Below, piece after piece: positions 26,087 to 35,349 of a stretch of DNA of 64,000 bases. Within the stretch, counting starts at the first letter, position 1; every line of letters starts with the position of its first letter. Under the pieces are notes generated by a model, which was not told the origin of the DNA, searched no databases, and saw nothing but the letters and a program-made list of their open reading frames with translations. This DNA is from an uncultured bacterium. Lineage in GTDB: Bacteria > Cyanobacteriota > Vampirovibrionia > Obscuribacterales > Obscuribacteraceae. The stretch is taken from assembly GCA_903835185.1 (NCBI GenBank), contig CAILLX010000070.1:1-64000 (forward strand), written 5' to 3'. The position numbers were made by a program, and so were the translations under genes.

Positions 26087-27292
26087 TTAATAGACTCGAT
26101 TAGGTTTGCCTGTCACTTTTGCTGTTTGTGCTTCGCAAATAGCAGGAATGCGACCGAATGAAACTCCCAAACGCTCATAAAGAGCGACGTCAGCTACGTC
26201 CACAAGGCGTTGCACAATGGCATCTTTGACTTCCATGTACTCGATCTTACCAGCGTGAAAGGAGACTACTGTGACTCCAAATAGCCCTTTTGAAACCAGC
26301 TCAACAGCAGCTGAACCGACTTCCAGCCCGAAGTTGGAGTCTACTGCAGAAGAGCTGCCGCAACGCACCAGGTGACTGGGGCGGATCTCTCGCACCTCAG
26401 GAATTTCGTAAACAGAAGAGACAAACTGACCGGTTCGCTTCATGAACTCTTTGATTTCAGGGTCAGCCTTGATGCGATCTTCAATCTGTTTAACTACATA
26501 TTTGCCTGCTCCGATTAACTTGCGGTGCCCGAATGAATCAGGAGTTGAGCTCATATCAACAAGTTCTGCACCAGAGGCATCTTTTAGTCCTTCTGCCACC
26601 ACAATCACAGCGGTGCCAGCATGGACATCGCTGTTTTCTATTCTGTTCATGTAGGATTTCTTGATGTGCTTGTAAAGAACATCAAAATCGACCGGTACTT
26701 CCGGAATTAGGACGGCATCGGCATCAGCTGCCACTCCGCCGCGCAGTGCTGTGTGCCCGGCATAGCGTCCGAAAACCTCAAGAACGATAATTCGGTTGTG
26801 AGTGCGTCCTGTTGTTTTTAAATCGCGAATCTCTTCAGCGATACGGTTGATGGTTGAATCGCCACCGACGCTGTAAGGCATAAGATCCAGGTCCATCGTC
26901 TTTGGTGCATGTACACAAGGAATGCCCTGCCCGCTAAGATCGACCACGACTGAGCCGGTATCGTCACCACCGGCGATGACCAGGGCATCAAGGTCAAATT
27001 TTTTCAGTCCTGCTTTGATCCGGTCGTACTTCTTTTCGTCTTTAATGCTGGAGATTTTAACTCTGGAGTTGCCAGCTTCGCTTCCCGCGGCTATGACATC
27101 AATCTGGTCTATGCGATCTGCTGTGAGCTTGGTGAGGCGAGGTAGATCAATTAGGTTGTAAAGTCCGGCGTAGCCGTTAGGAATAATCCAGGCGTTCATC
27201 TCTTTGCTAAGTGCTGTTAATGCTGCTCCCTTGATGACCCCATTAAGTCCGCCGCAGTCGCCGCCTGAAGTAATAATGCCTATATTCTTCAC
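26087..27292 (-). CDS. 6-phosphofructokinase, PPi-type active site
   Basis: 401 residues from GTG 27292 (GAGGGA upstream). Phosphofructokinase family: IGIITSGGDCGGLNGVIKG at the start, VIAGGDDTGSVVV, APKTMDLDLMPYSVGGDST, and FGRYAGHTALRGG. In E. coli PfkA, the residues at the positions equivalent to 104 and 124 are both Gly in ATP enzymes. Here they read Asp (GGDD) and Lys (PKTxD), the combination established for pyrophosphate-dependent enzymes. The protein would thus interconvert fructose 6-phosphate and fructose 1,6-bisphosphate with PPi, reversibly. Convergent with the metal-binding protein gene. Confidence 0.92.
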   Translation of the reverse strand: MKNIGIITSGGDCGGLNGVIKGAALTALSKEMNAWIIPNGYAGLYNLIDLPRLTKLTADRIDQIDVIAAGSEAGNSRVKISSIKDEKKYDRIKAGLKKFDLDALVIAGGDDTGSVVVDLSGQGIPCVHAPKTMDLDLMPYSVGGDSTINRIAEEIRDLKTTGRTHNRIIVLEVFGRYAGHTALRGGVAADADAVLIPEVPVDFDVLYKHIKKSYMNRIENSDVHAGTAVIVVAEGLKDASGAELVDMSSTPDSFGHRKLIGAGKYVVKQIEDRIKADPEIKEFMKRTGQFVSSVYEIPEVREIRPSHLVRCGSSSAVDSNFGLEVGSAAVELVSKGLFGVTVVSFHAGKIEYMEVKDAIVQRLVDVADVALYERLGVSFGRIPAICEAQTAKVTGKPNRVY

Positions 27293-27406
27293 TTTTCATC
27301 CCTCGTCTCTAATACCATATGAGCCTATGCATTTTGTATCACGCTTTCACCTGGCAGCGATCTATCATTGCCAAATCGTGAACAGCTTGATTAGGAAAGG
27401 CTGAGT

Positions 27407-28507
27407 GTGGTGAGTGTCAGTGTTGGTATATTTAAGTACTCCTTATTCAGGGTGAGTGGTGTGGCTGTTCTAGCAATCCTTATTCTTGTTCTCATCCTTT
27501 GCCTGACGTTTACTTATACAAACGGCTTTCAGGACGGAAGCTCCGTAGCTGCCAGTGCTATTGGATCAAGAGCTCTGACTGCGGTGCAGACCGCATGCCT
27601 GGTGTGCACCTTCGAATTCCTTGGTGCCTTGTTCGGTGGCTCGGCAGTGGCCGACGCTATTCATTCGATAACCAGCTGGCCGTCAAGAGCTGATCTGTTG
27701 CCGGTGTTAGCCGCCGGTCTGGCGGCTGCAGTTTTGTGGAACTTTATTACCAAGTTGCTACAGGTGCCCTCCAGTTCCACTCATGCTCTGGTTGGCGGTG
27801 TGCTGGGGGCTGTATGTGCTGCAAGCGGTGGGACTCAATATGTTGTCTGGGGCGCTCCCAACTCTATTGTTGATGCGACAGGGGTCTGGAAAGTTGTATT
27901 GAGTCTTTTCATCTCACCGTTGTTAGGCTTTGTCGGCGGCGCCGCAGTGCTGTGTGTTGCCACAACCCTGTTAATGCGTGCAAGCGTCCGGGTAAACAGT
28001 GTGCTCAAACTGTTGCAGTGGCTGACAACGGCAGCCATGGCTTTTGGTCATGGAGCCAACGATACTCAAAAGGCCATGGGAATCATCACTCTTGCTCTCA
28101 CTGCATTAGGGCTGTCACACAGCTACACAATTCCGCTCTGGGTGAGGGTCGTGACCGGCGCAGTAATGGCTTTTGGAGTGGCATCAATGGTGCCGGGCAT
28201 AGTGAGGCGGGTAGGATCCGGTATTTACAACCTCCGTCCGCTGCACGGTCTGGCTACACAGATAGCTTCAGCAAGCATACTTGTTACAGGCTCATCTGTA
28301 GGCGGACCGGTCTCAGCTACTCAGGTCATCTCTTCTTGTGTCATGGGCGTGGGCTTCGCCTCCAGACGCAAAGGGGTGCACTGGTTAATTGCAAGGGATA
28401 TGTTTGCAGCCTGGTTCTTGACTATCCCATGTGCAGCTGTTCTGGCCTGGGCTCTTTACTTCATCGGCTTTCGTTTTCTCCAGCAGTTTACAGTTGCTTG
28501 TCTTTGA
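27407..28507 (+). CDS. pit: inorganic phosphate transporter, PiT family
   Basis: 366 residues, mostly hydrophobic, with about ten transmembrane helices. The two inverted PHO4 signature repeats are present: TNGFQDGSSVAASAIGSRAL (cf. GxNDxxxA) and AMAFGHGANDTQKAMGI, plus VPSSSTHALVGG in the middle and SASILVTGSSVGGPVSATQ near the end. It carries low-affinity metal-phosphate in symport with protons. The first signature has FQD in place of the usual AND/ND. The GTG at 27407 and a second GTG at 27410 follow AGGAAAGG. It lies ~90 nt before sucC. A pho regulatory cluster occurs at 56.6-58.7 kb. Confidence 0.93.
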   Translation: MVSVSVGIFKYSLFRVSGVAVLAILILVLILCLTFTYTNGFQDGSSVAASAIGSRALTAVQTACLVCTFEFLGALFGGSAVADAIHSITSWPSRADLLPVLAAGLAAAVLWNFITKLLQVPSSSTHALVGGVLGAVCAASGGTQYVVWGAPNSIVDATGVWKVVLSLFISPLLGFVGGAAVLCVATTLLMRASVRVNSVLKLLQWLTTAAMAFGHGANDTQKAMGIITLALTALGLSHSYTIPLWVRVVTGAVMAFGVASMVPGIVRRVGSGIYNLRPLHGLATQIASASILVTGSSVGGPVSATQVISSCVMGVGFASRRKGVHWLIARDMFAAWFLTIPCAAVLAWALYFIGFRFLQQFTVACL

Positions 28508-28597
28508 ACTATTAAGTTTCGTTTATTTATCTTAAGGAATTGCAACGCATGGTGCTAAAAAGTTCTAGTTGTTGGCGAAAACAAAAGGGGGCAAAAA

Positions 28598-29725
28598 TTG
28601 AACCTGTACGAACATGAAGCCAAGAGCATTTTTGCCCAGTTCGGCATCACAATTCCGCCGGGCGTGAGGATAACCAAACCGGAAGATCTGCGCAAGATTC
28701 ACTTCGGTTTTCCTCTTACATTGAAGTGTCAGGTTCTGTCCGGTGGTCGCGGCAAGGCTGGCGGCATCAAGTTTGCCCCTAACCTGAAGGAAGGCGAAGA
28801 GATTGCCAGGACATTGCTGGACATGACCATCGGTGGCTCCCGCACAGAGAGCATACTGGTAGAGCCGAAAGTGTCTATTGCCAGAGAGCTTTATCTGTCT
28901 GTGACGCTGGATCGCACTCGTGGCTGCCCAATCTTTATCGGCAGTGCCGAAGGTGGTGTTGAAATTGAGTCATCAGGCAAAGTTGTAACTGTCCCTATCC
29001 CTTATCCGTTCCAGCCGTATGTGGCGCGCGATTTAGCTCAACGGCTCGGTCTTACCGGTAGCCTGGCAGTTAAAGTTGCGGCCCTCGCTTGCAAGCTCTA
29101 TAAGGCTTTTGAAACTTTAGATCTTGATCTCGCTGAGATAAACCCACTTGTTGTCACCACTGGCGAGGACGTCTTAGCGCTCGATGGCAAGATTATAGTG
29201 AACGATGATGCTTTAGGACGGCAGGAACAGTTTAAGGGCTGGCAATCCAAGCATCTGGGAGATCTTACTGAGCGTGAGAGTCGCTCTCGCTTGATGGGGC
29301 TCAACCTGGTCGAACTCCCAGGTGACATTGGCATTCTCTGCAACGGTGCCGGCTTGACCATGGCCACTATGGACATGGTCAAAAAATTTGGTGGCAACCC
29401 GGCTACATTTCTTGATGTAGGTGGCGGCTCAGATCAGGAGAAGACAATGTTTGCACTTGAGATTGTTGCTGAAAATCCTCAGGTGAAAGTAATCCTTCTC
29501 AATATCTTAGGAGGTATTACTGCCTGCGATGATGTGGCTGAAGCTCTGGTTGGCTTTATGAAGAAGAATCCGGAGGCTAAGCTGGTTGTGCGCTTGCGCG
29601 GTAACAACCAGGAGGTGGCTGAGGAGATGCTGTCGCAGTCCGGTCTTAAGCTCATACCTGATCTGCAAACTGCAGTGGGCGAGGCGATTGCCAAATCAAA
29701 AGTTCCTACCTGTGCTGCCAGGTGA
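28598..29725 (+). CDS. sucC: succinate-CoA ligase, beta subunit
   Basis: 375 residues from TTG 28598 (GGGGG purine-rich site upstream). ATP-grasp subunit of succinyl-CoA synthetase: MNLYEHEAKSIFAQFGI, LKCQVLSGGRGKAGGIKFA, DLAEINPLVVT and GGGSDQEKTMFALEIV. It works with SucD in the citric acid cycle to make ATP or GTP from succinyl-CoA. The C-terminal GGITACDDVAEALV and VRLRGNNQEVAEEML are standard. sucD follows after 92 nt on the same strand. Confidence 0.96.
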   Translation: MNLYEHEAKSIFAQFGITIPPGVRITKPEDLRKIHFGFPLTLKCQVLSGGRGKAGGIKFAPNLKEGEEIARTLLDMTIGGSRTESILVEPKVSIARELYLSVTLDRTRGCPIFIGSAEGGVEIESSGKVVTVPIPYPFQPYVARDLAQRLGLTGSLAVKVAALACKLYKAFETLDLDLAEINPLVVTTGEDVLALDGKIIVNDDALGRQEQFKGWQSKHLGDLTERESRSRLMGLNLVELPGDIGILCNGAGLTMATMDMVKKFGGNPATFLDVGGGSDQEKTMFALEIVAENPQVKVILLNILGGITACDDVAEALVGFMKKNPEAKLVVRLRGNNQEVAEEMLSQSGLKLIPDLQTAVGEAIAKSKVPTCAAR

Positions 29726-29817
29726 GAGCTTCTAGGCAGTCCGCGCTGCCGCTAGCTAGGTTCGCAGGGTATGACCATTTGTCGGCAGGCACGCCGGTGG
29801 ATTGAGGAGAATAAAAA

Positions 29818-30699
29818 GTGATTCTGGTCAATAAAAACACCAAAGTAATTGTTCAAGGTATAACAGGGAAGATGGGTGCCAGTCATACGAAACGTATGTT
29901 GTCTTACGGCACTAAAATTGTTGGCGGTGTGACGCCTGGAAAAGGTGGTGAAACTGTCCATGGGGTGCCAGTGTATGACACAATGCGCCAGGCGCTGGCA
30001 GCCAGCGGAGCAACCTGTTCGGTCATCTTTGTACCGCCTTATACAACTCTGGATGCAGCCTGTGAAGCTGTTGATGCCGGGGTCGAACTGGCAGTGGTTA
30101 TCACAGAAGGGATACCACCGCAAGACACTGCTAAGTTGGTTGCTGTTGCACGTGCTAAATGTGTCAATATAATCGGACCTAACTGTCCAGGTGTAATTAG
30201 TCCTGGTGAGACTCTCATTGGTATCCTACCTGGTGTCATTTTTAAGCCTGGTCCGGTAGGGATGATAAGCCGCAGTGGCACGCTCACTTATGAGATTGCA
30301 CTTGTGCTCTCTGATGCCGGTCATGGACAGTCCACTTGCGTAGGTGTAGGTGGCGACCCAATTAAGGGCATGGGTTATGAAGAGTTGCTCTCTGCTTTTA
30401 ACGAGGACCCGGCTACTGACGTCATAGTTCTTATTGGTGAGATTGGTGGCAGTGCTGAGGAGGAGGCGGCTCGTCATATTAAGGAGCATATTAGAAAGCC
30501 GGTTGTGGCTTACATTGCCGGACAAACGGCGCCTCCAGGCAAACGCATGGGTCATGCCGGCGCCATTATTTCTGGTGGCAAGGGTACTGCCGAGTCTAAG
30601 ATGAAAGCGTTCACTGCGGTTGGTGTTAAGGTTGCTACAACTCCTGGCGAGGTCGTTGAGATGGTTGCTGCCGCGCGAGCTCAAAGTGTCGGCAGATAG
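29818..30699 (+). CDS. sucD: succinate-CoA ligase, alpha subunit
   Basis: 293 residues from GTG 29818, preceded by GAGGAG. N-terminal CoA-binding Rossmann domain: VIVQGITGKMGASHTKRML, GGVTPGKGGETVHGVPVYD, and IGPNCPGVISPGE. The active-site histidine, phosphorylated during turnover, is in RMGHAGAIISGGKGTAESK. Full-length and intact. It pairs with sucC upstream. Confidence 0.97.
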   Translation: MILVNKNTKVIVQGITGKMGASHTKRMLSYGTKIVGGVTPGKGGETVHGVPVYDTMRQALAASGATCSVIFVPPYTTLDAACEAVDAGVELAVVITEGIPPQDTAKLVAVARAKCVNIIGPNCPGVISPGETLIGILPGVIFKPGPVGMISRSGTLTYEIALVLSDAGHGQSTCVGVGGDPIKGMGYEELLSAFNEDPATDVIVLIGEIGGSAEEEAARHIKEHIRKPVVAYIAGQTAPPGKRMGHAGAIISGGKGTAESKMKAFTAVGVKVATTPGEVVEMVAAARAQSVGR

Positions 30700-30854
30700 A
30701 TTGAGTTCGTCTTAAGTCATTGATAAGTGGCAGCTTGGAATTGAGCAGGCAGTCCGGCAATCACGGTGCGGCTGGCTAGTTGGCAAATCTTGGCTCAGGC
30801 TGATTTATCTGTCTTCCATTAACAAAGTTTAGGCGTCCAACTGAGTGCGGCTTC

Positions 30855-30878
30855 GGCAAGATTAAGCGGTATCTTGCC
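30855..30878 (+). promoter_or_regulatory. hairpin upstream of the patatin gene
   Basis: A perfect 8-bp stem (GGCAAGAT at 30855-30862, ATCTTGCC at 30871-30878) with an 8-nt loop. It has no T-tract, so it is more likely an operator or leader structure than a terminator for sucD. A TAGAAT at 30911-30916, with a poor -35 18 nt upstream, could be the promoter of the next gene. Confidence 0.35.
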
Positions 30879-30943
30879 AATAACTCATGCCAAGTTCACA
30901 ACGACGTGGTTAGAATGAACTTTGTGGAGCCTTTTTATCAGAC

Positions 30944-32014
30944 ATGCTCCAGCAAGATTTTTTCGCGGCATTCACTTATGGTATCTGGTACCGAGAAATG
31001 GAAAGTATTGGTAGCAAATGGCAACCCCGCAGTCCTTCCAACCCGCCTGTTAGGGCTCTTGTCTTACCTGGCGGAGGCGGGCGAGGGGCTTATCAGGTAG
31101 GCGTTGTCAAAGCTCTCAAAGAGCATGGCATAGAGTTCGATATGGCCTTCGGCACCAGCATCGGCGGGCTCAATGCCACTCTTTATGCCCAGGGAAGCAT
31201 AGCTCGTATGGAGGAGCTGTGGTGCAACACACGGGCAAGAGATATTTATAGACTGCCTTCGGCGCAACAGTTGGGCAATATGCTGCTCGGGCACAAATTG
31301 GGCTTGTTGGATACGTCACCTTTCGAGGAGTTGATCCAGCGCGAAGCTGATCTAAAGAAACTGAAGGCGAGCAGAACAAAAGTAGGATTATTCACTACTG
31401 ATTTGTGCAGCCTGGAGACAAGGCTCATCACTACCGACGATATCATGTCAACAAGCGAGCTGGTCGATGTACTTATGGCCACAACAGCTGTACCTATGGC
31501 GTTCCCGCCCCGACAGCTTCAAGGCAAAGGGCTTTGGGTAGACGGTGGGTTGGTGCGCAACACGCCGATGCAAGCAGCTGTTAATCGTGGAGCTGAAGAG
31601 ATTTATACAGTACTGCTGCATCCAGACAGAGTTGAATCTTGTCCTGTCAATATGTGGCAGTTGATTGCACGCTGTCTGGACATCGTTCTTGATGCATCAG
31701 CAAAAAGAGAAGTTGATCAACTCGAGTTTTATAATCGTCTGATTGCTGAAGGAGCTGACGAGGCCTCAGGGCGGAGAAAGGTTGACATACACGTTTTCCA
31801 ACCACACGGTCCGGTGGATACTACTTTGTTGGAGATTGACGGAGAGAGAGCCAGACGGCTCATTCGCCACGGCTACAATGACGCTGCGCGACAGCTGGAG
31901 GATGATAGACAGCACCGGTTGCAGGTCCTGTCCCAGCTCAACATGCCGGAGCAAGGCTCTAGTATTGGAAGCCATTCTTCCTTAAGTGCACCATCGGCTT
32001 TGCAACTGAGTTGA
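30944..32014 (+). CDS. patatin-like phospholipase
   Basis: 356 residues. The patatin Ser-Asp dyad is intact: oxyanion loop [14 protein letters not shown], nucleophile elbow GTSIGG, and catalytic Asp in [11 protein letters not shown]. The domain spans roughly residues 36-230. The rest is helical and ends in a Ser-rich tail. It is expected to hydrolyse acyl esters of lipids. No signal peptide is visible; bacterial members may be cytosolic or exported as effectors. ATG 30944 is used; an internal Met at residue 19 (MESIG) is a possible alternative. Confidence 0.9.
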   Translation: MLQQDFFAAFTYGIWYREMESIGSKWQPRSPSNPPVRALVLPGGGGRGAYQVGVVKALKEHGIEFDMAFGTSIGGLNATLYAQGSIARMEELWCNTRARDIYRLPSAQQLGNMLLGHKLGLLDTSPFEELIQREADLKKLKASRTKVGLFTTDLCSLETRLITTDDIMSTSELVDVLMATTAVPMAFPPRQLQGKGLWVDGGLVRNTPMQAAVNRGAEEIYTVLLHPDRVESCPVNMWQLIARCLDIVLDASAKREVDQLEFYNRLIAEGADEASGRRKVDIHVFQPHGPVDTTLLEIDGERARRLIRHGYNDAARQLEDDRQHRLQVLSQLNMPEQGSSIGSHSSLSAPSALQLS

Positions 32015-32243
32015 GAAGTTCACCGCCAGTTACTGCGGCTAATATCAGCAGATGATCGCCTGCCTCCAAAATGGCTCTGACTGAGCAGTCCAGATAAGCA
32101 ACTTTTTTGCAGCAACGCTTATGCTGGTTGCCAGATCTGTACTGTGCATCTCTTCTTCCTTTACGCTACTGTTTTTTATCTGTGGCAATTATAGACCACT
32201 GCAAAGTTGTGGAAATCAAATGTTTGTGCTGGCAAGGACGCTG

Positions 32244-33593
32244 CTAAGCATGAATGCGAGGTCGTCTGTCGTCAGATCTCGCTCTCGTTTTGCGGCGGTT
32301 CTGGCGGAGATACCAGAAGATGACAGCCCGGGAGAGGTGGACAGCATCATGATGCCCTACTAGAGTCTCATGGCTTACAAGCGGGCGGTGCATTGCTCGT
32401 ACACCTAGCTCGCGCAGACGCTCAGGGTCGTAGATTACAGGTGCAACTGGTGAACCGGTTTGTACCGTCGGCTCCTCATCATTGACCAGGACAGCGTCGA
32501 TAAATTTGTATCCGGCTCCTGGAGGGCAGCCCGCATGCGCAAGTAGAGCGCGCACATGATCTGAAACTGTGTAATTGGTGGTCTCGCCCACCTGGGTCAT
32601 AACGTTGCAAATGTAAAGCCGTCTGGCTGTCGTCTGTCTGATGGCGTCTGCAATCCCTTTCACCAGAAGGTTGGGGATTACTGAGGTGTAGAGACTCCCG
32701 GGTCCCAGGACTACAAGATCGGCGTTCAAAATAGCGGCAATCGCCTCAGGCGTAGCGTTGGGCATGACTGGCTCGCAGTGCATTCTCTTAATGCGACCGT
32801 GTGCATGAGGAATTTGTGACTCGCCTTTTATTGTGCGCCCGTCTTCCAGTTCGGCAACCAGTGTTACATGACTCAAACTTGACGGTAATACCTGACCACA
32901 ACTGTTGAGTACGCGGCTGGCCACGCGAACGGCCTCTAACATATCCCCTTTTGTTAAAGAACAAAGAGCAGTGAGAAAGAGATTGCCAAAACTATGCCCT
33001 TCCAGCCCTTCACCAGATTCAAATCGGTAGCTGAAGAGCTCTGTTACTAGCTTGTCTTCATCTGCCAGAGCTGTGATGCAATTTCTTATGTCTCCGGGCG
33101 GTAATACGCCAAGTTCCTGCCTGAGTCGGCCAGAGCTGCCGCCGTCATCAGCCACTGTAACGACTGCTGTTATGTTATTGGTGAAACTCTTGAGCCCGCG
33201 CAACAGGTTGGACAGCCCTGTTCCGCCGCCGACGACAACTACGCGAGGACCTTGATCAAGGTGGCGTCTGCGGTAGAGAACATCAGGAATTGATTCTCGA
33301 TCAGTGGGAAGATAGGCACCCAGGACAGACATGGTCATTCGCACTACTGCCATGCAGACAACCACTCCACCGGCACTGATGATTATAATGCCGCTTATTC
33401 TGTGCGGGAGAACATGAACGGCATCTTCCATCATGTCACGCAGAAAAGCTCCCGATACTGTAATCGGGTGGAAACCGAGGAGAAGCAACACTCCCAGAAC
33501 AATGGCAAAGATGCCGCAAAGGATGATGAGAATCCAGCGTTTCAATCCAGGAAGCATGAGGCGGCGAATGCGATAAAGCCAGCTGCCTTTCAT
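32244..33593 (-). CDS. yvcK: YvcK/CofD-like gluconeogenesis factor with N-terminal membrane anchor
   Basis: 449 residues. The first ~110 residues hold two transmembrane helices (WILIILCGIFAIVLGVLLLL and ISGIIIISAGGVVVCMAVV). The cytosolic part is the YvcK/UPF0052 domain: VVVVGGGTGLSNLLRGLK, TVADDGGSSGRLRQELGVLPPGD (shortened) and GPGSLYTSVIPNLLV. YvcK binds UDP-N-acetylglucosamine and affects cell shape and carbon metabolism in Bacillus. The start codon overlaps the RapZ-like stop by 4 nt (ATGA), so the pair is translationally coupled. The membrane anchor is not found in Bacillus YvcK but occurs in some cyanobacterial homologues. Confidence 0.92.
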   Translation of the reverse strand: MKGSWLYRIRRLMLPGLKRWILIILCGIFAIVLGVLLLLGFHPITVSGAFLRDMMEDAVHVLPHRISGIIIISAGGVVVCMAVVRMTMSVLGAYLPTDRESIPDVLYRRRHLDQGPRVVVVGGGTGLSNLLRGLKSFTNNITAVVTVADDGGSSGRLRQELGVLPPGDIRNCITALADEDKLVTELFSYRFESGEGLEGHSFGNLFLTALCSLTKGDMLEAVRVASRVLNSCGQVLPSSLSHVTLVAELEDGRTIKGESQIPHAHGRIKRMHCEPVMPNATPEAIAAILNADLVVLGPGSLYTSVIPNLLVKGIADAIRQTTARRLYICNVMTQVGETTNYTVSDHVRALLAHAGCPPGAGYKFIDAVLVNDEEPTVQTGSPVAPVIYDPERLRELGVRAMHRPLVSHETLVGHHDAVHLSRAVIFWYLRQNRRKTRARSDDRRPRIHA

Positions 33594-34054
33594 TGCTGCA
33601 CCTCTCCAAGTTCACGATGGTGCCGGCTCACCGCAAATTTTGGATAAATCTTCTCCAGCCGCTCGGCTAGTGCTTCAGCCAGAGCTGCCGAGCGATGTTG
33701 TCCACCGGTGCACCCGAAAGCAATAGAGAATTCGAAAATACCTAGATCAGCTACCCGAGGCAGGATTTTAGAAAGCAGCTCAGTGAGGGAATCGAGAAGC
33801 TCTAGAGCTCCACTTTGAGTGAGCACATACTCTCGTACTGGTGAATCTAGCCCGGTGAGCGGGCGGAGCTCTGGAACCCAATAAGGGTTTTGCAAGAAAC
33901 GAACGTCCAGAACTATATTAGCTACAGGTGGTGTTCCTGCTTTATAGCCAAATGAGCATACAGTAATAGAAAGTTGTCTTCCTTCAGTATCAGCTGAGTT
34001 GTTTAGGCAGCGTGAGGAGTTTTCCCTTGCGGTTTTAGAGTCCTCCCGTATCAT
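33590..34054 (-). CDS. stand-alone RapZ C-terminal domain protein
   Basis: 154 residues. Matches the C-terminal half of RapZ/YvcJ: VCSFGYKAGTPPVANIVLDVRFLQNPYWVPELRPLTG (broken for length; landmarks SFGYK, DVRFL, NPYW, LRPLTG), then PVREYVL and the terminal FGCTGGQHRSAALAEALA. RapZ normally has ~285 residues with a P-loop ATPase first; here that half is absent. The start at ATG 34054 is set by a perfect AGGAGG (complement of 34063-34068) 8 nt away, not by the TTG at 34099. The C-terminal domain of RapZ is the RNA- and metabolite-binding part, so it may sense aminosugar metabolites with YvcK, encoded directly downstream. Confidence 0.88.
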   Translation of the reverse strand: MIREDSKTARENSSRCLNNSADTEGRQLSITVCSFGYKAGTPPVANIVLDVRFLQNPYWVPELRPLTGLDSPVREYVLTQSGALELLDSLTELLSKILPRVADLGIFEFSIAFGCTGGQHRSAALAEALAERLEKIYPKFAVSRHHRELGEVQQ

Positions 34055-34095
34055 CTCAATCGCCTCCTGCTTGTCATTGTGTGAAGAGTATATGG

Positions 34096-34458
34096 TCAAT
34101 TGCCTGGGCCCGGCAATGTCGGCTGCCTGGTTTGCTCCATGTGTGTCGGAGTATTTACGGCAGTGGGCAGGTTGGTTAACCAGTGGGGTAAAGTGGTGCT
34201 TTTCAATAGCTCCCGGATACTGGTGGCTGAGCAGGTCTCAAGTAGCCAGCCTCCGGAAACCTCTAGGCGAGTCAAAGTGTAACCACAGATTAAACAGACA
34301 GTGTTGTTAGAGGGCAGTATCCTGACTGACCCTGCCAGGGCGGGAGGTAGAACAAGGTGGTCTATGAAGTAATCAGGGGACCGGGCAAACAGCAGCCGCT
34401 CCCATTTAAAGCGGAGATGGTTAATTCCACCTATAGTCTCTCGTAAGTTAAAAGGCAT
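34096..34458 (-). CDS. small protein of unknown function
   Basis: 120 residues from ATG 34458, 14 nt after the def stop, and 41 nt before the RapZ-like start. It contains a Cys pair (TVCLICGYTL) and an Arg/Leu-rich first half (INHLRFKWERLLFARSPDYFIDH), then a Pro/Thr-rich tail. No ribosome binding site is obvious and I recognise no family. Placement inside a tight same-strand cluster is the main support for it being real. Confidence 0.45.
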   Translation of the reverse strand: MPFNLRETIGGINHLRFKWERLLFARSPDYFIDHLVLPPALAGSVRILPSNNTVCLICGYTLTRLEVSGGWLLETCSATSIRELLKSTTLPHWLTNLPTAVNTPTHMEQTRQPTLPGPGN

Positions 34459-34471
34459 TTGTCAAAAGTTG

Positions 34472-35041
34472 TTATCCGACCAGGGATGTTGGTGCTTGAG
34501 CCTGTTCGGCAGTGGCATGTTCAAGCGTCTGGGTGTCGTTGTCGGCAAATCCGTGCTTAGTCAGTTCCAGATCGGCAGCCAGTTTTGATACAGCCTTGTC
34601 GATAAACAGCTGCCCGTCCAGATGATCAAGTTCATGTTGAATTGCCCGGCAAAGAAGGTTGCCGCCAGCTTCGAGTTTGACCTCTTTACCCGATAAATTT
34701 TGAAAACGGACGATGATGCGGGAAAACCTGCGCACTTCGAAGTAAACGTCAGGAAAGCTCAGGCAACCTTCCAATCCGACCAGCTCTCCTTCAGCCTCCA
34801 GGATCACTGGATTGATAAATACCAGTGGCTTTTTGGGTTCATCCTCTGGTGCTACGTCTATAACCATGAGCTTGCTGCTAATTCCGACCTGTGGCGCAGC
34901 CAACCCTACTCCGCTGTTGGCATACATTGTGTCCAGCATATCCTGGGCCAACTTGCGGATGGATGCGTCAAAACGTGTGACCTTTTTGGTCTTCTTCTTG
35001 AGAATGGGATCAGGGTAATACTTTAGCTTAAGTTTAGCCAT
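34472..35041 (-). CDS. def: peptide deformylase
   Basis: 189 residues. A metalloenzyme that removes the formyl group from nascent proteins. All three signatures are intact: GVGLAAPQVG, EGCLSFPDVY (metal Cys) and QHELDHLDGQLFID (HExxH). The C-terminal ~25 residues beyond the domain are variable. It appears to head a minus-strand cluster def - small unknown - RapZ C-terminal protein - yvcK. Confidence 0.96.
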   Translation of the reverse strand: MAKLKLKYYPDPILKKKTKKVTRFDASIRKLAQDMLDTMYANSGVGLAAPQVGISSKLMVIDVAPEDEPKKPLVFINPVILEAEGELVGLEGCLSFPDVYFEVRRFSRIIVRFQNLSGKEVKLEAGGNLLCRAIQHELDHLDGQLFIDKAVSKLAADLELTKHGFADNDTQTLEHATAEQAQAPTSLVG

Positions 35042-35349
35042 TGTGGTTGCGGTCCCCCTGGAATCAAGCCCGCAAGGGCTTCTCAGCCGATATTAGCATA
35101 CTCTTGGCATGATTTTCACTAATAGAACTGAAGCAAACTTTGTCTGTATAAGAGACGATCTGTCAACTCTTCTAGCTGTGGGCGGCAAGAGTGACTTGAA
35201 CTCAAGCTCACTCTGTGACAAAGCGTATAGACTATATTGGACTTTGGCTTCTTTACTTGTCAAATTTGGGGCGACTGATTGGGGCAGTCGGATAAATAAC
35301 TCTTCCGTTTTGTTCAGATTCTCTAGAATGTTGCAAAAAGATTGAGCAA
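35042..35349. other. intergenic region, no gene seen
   Basis: 308 bp between the divergent def and the secreted-protein gene. A 78-residue plus-strand reading frame (35109-35345) has no recognisable features and no ribosome binding site, so I do not call it. A TAGAAT at 35324-35329 might be a -10 element for the downstream gene, without a fitting -35. Confidence 0.5.

Noticed and set aside
30700-30943. tRNA or small RNA gene between sucD and the patatin gene
   Set aside because: The hairpin at 30855-30878 is isolated; no cloverleaf or T-loop sequence was found.
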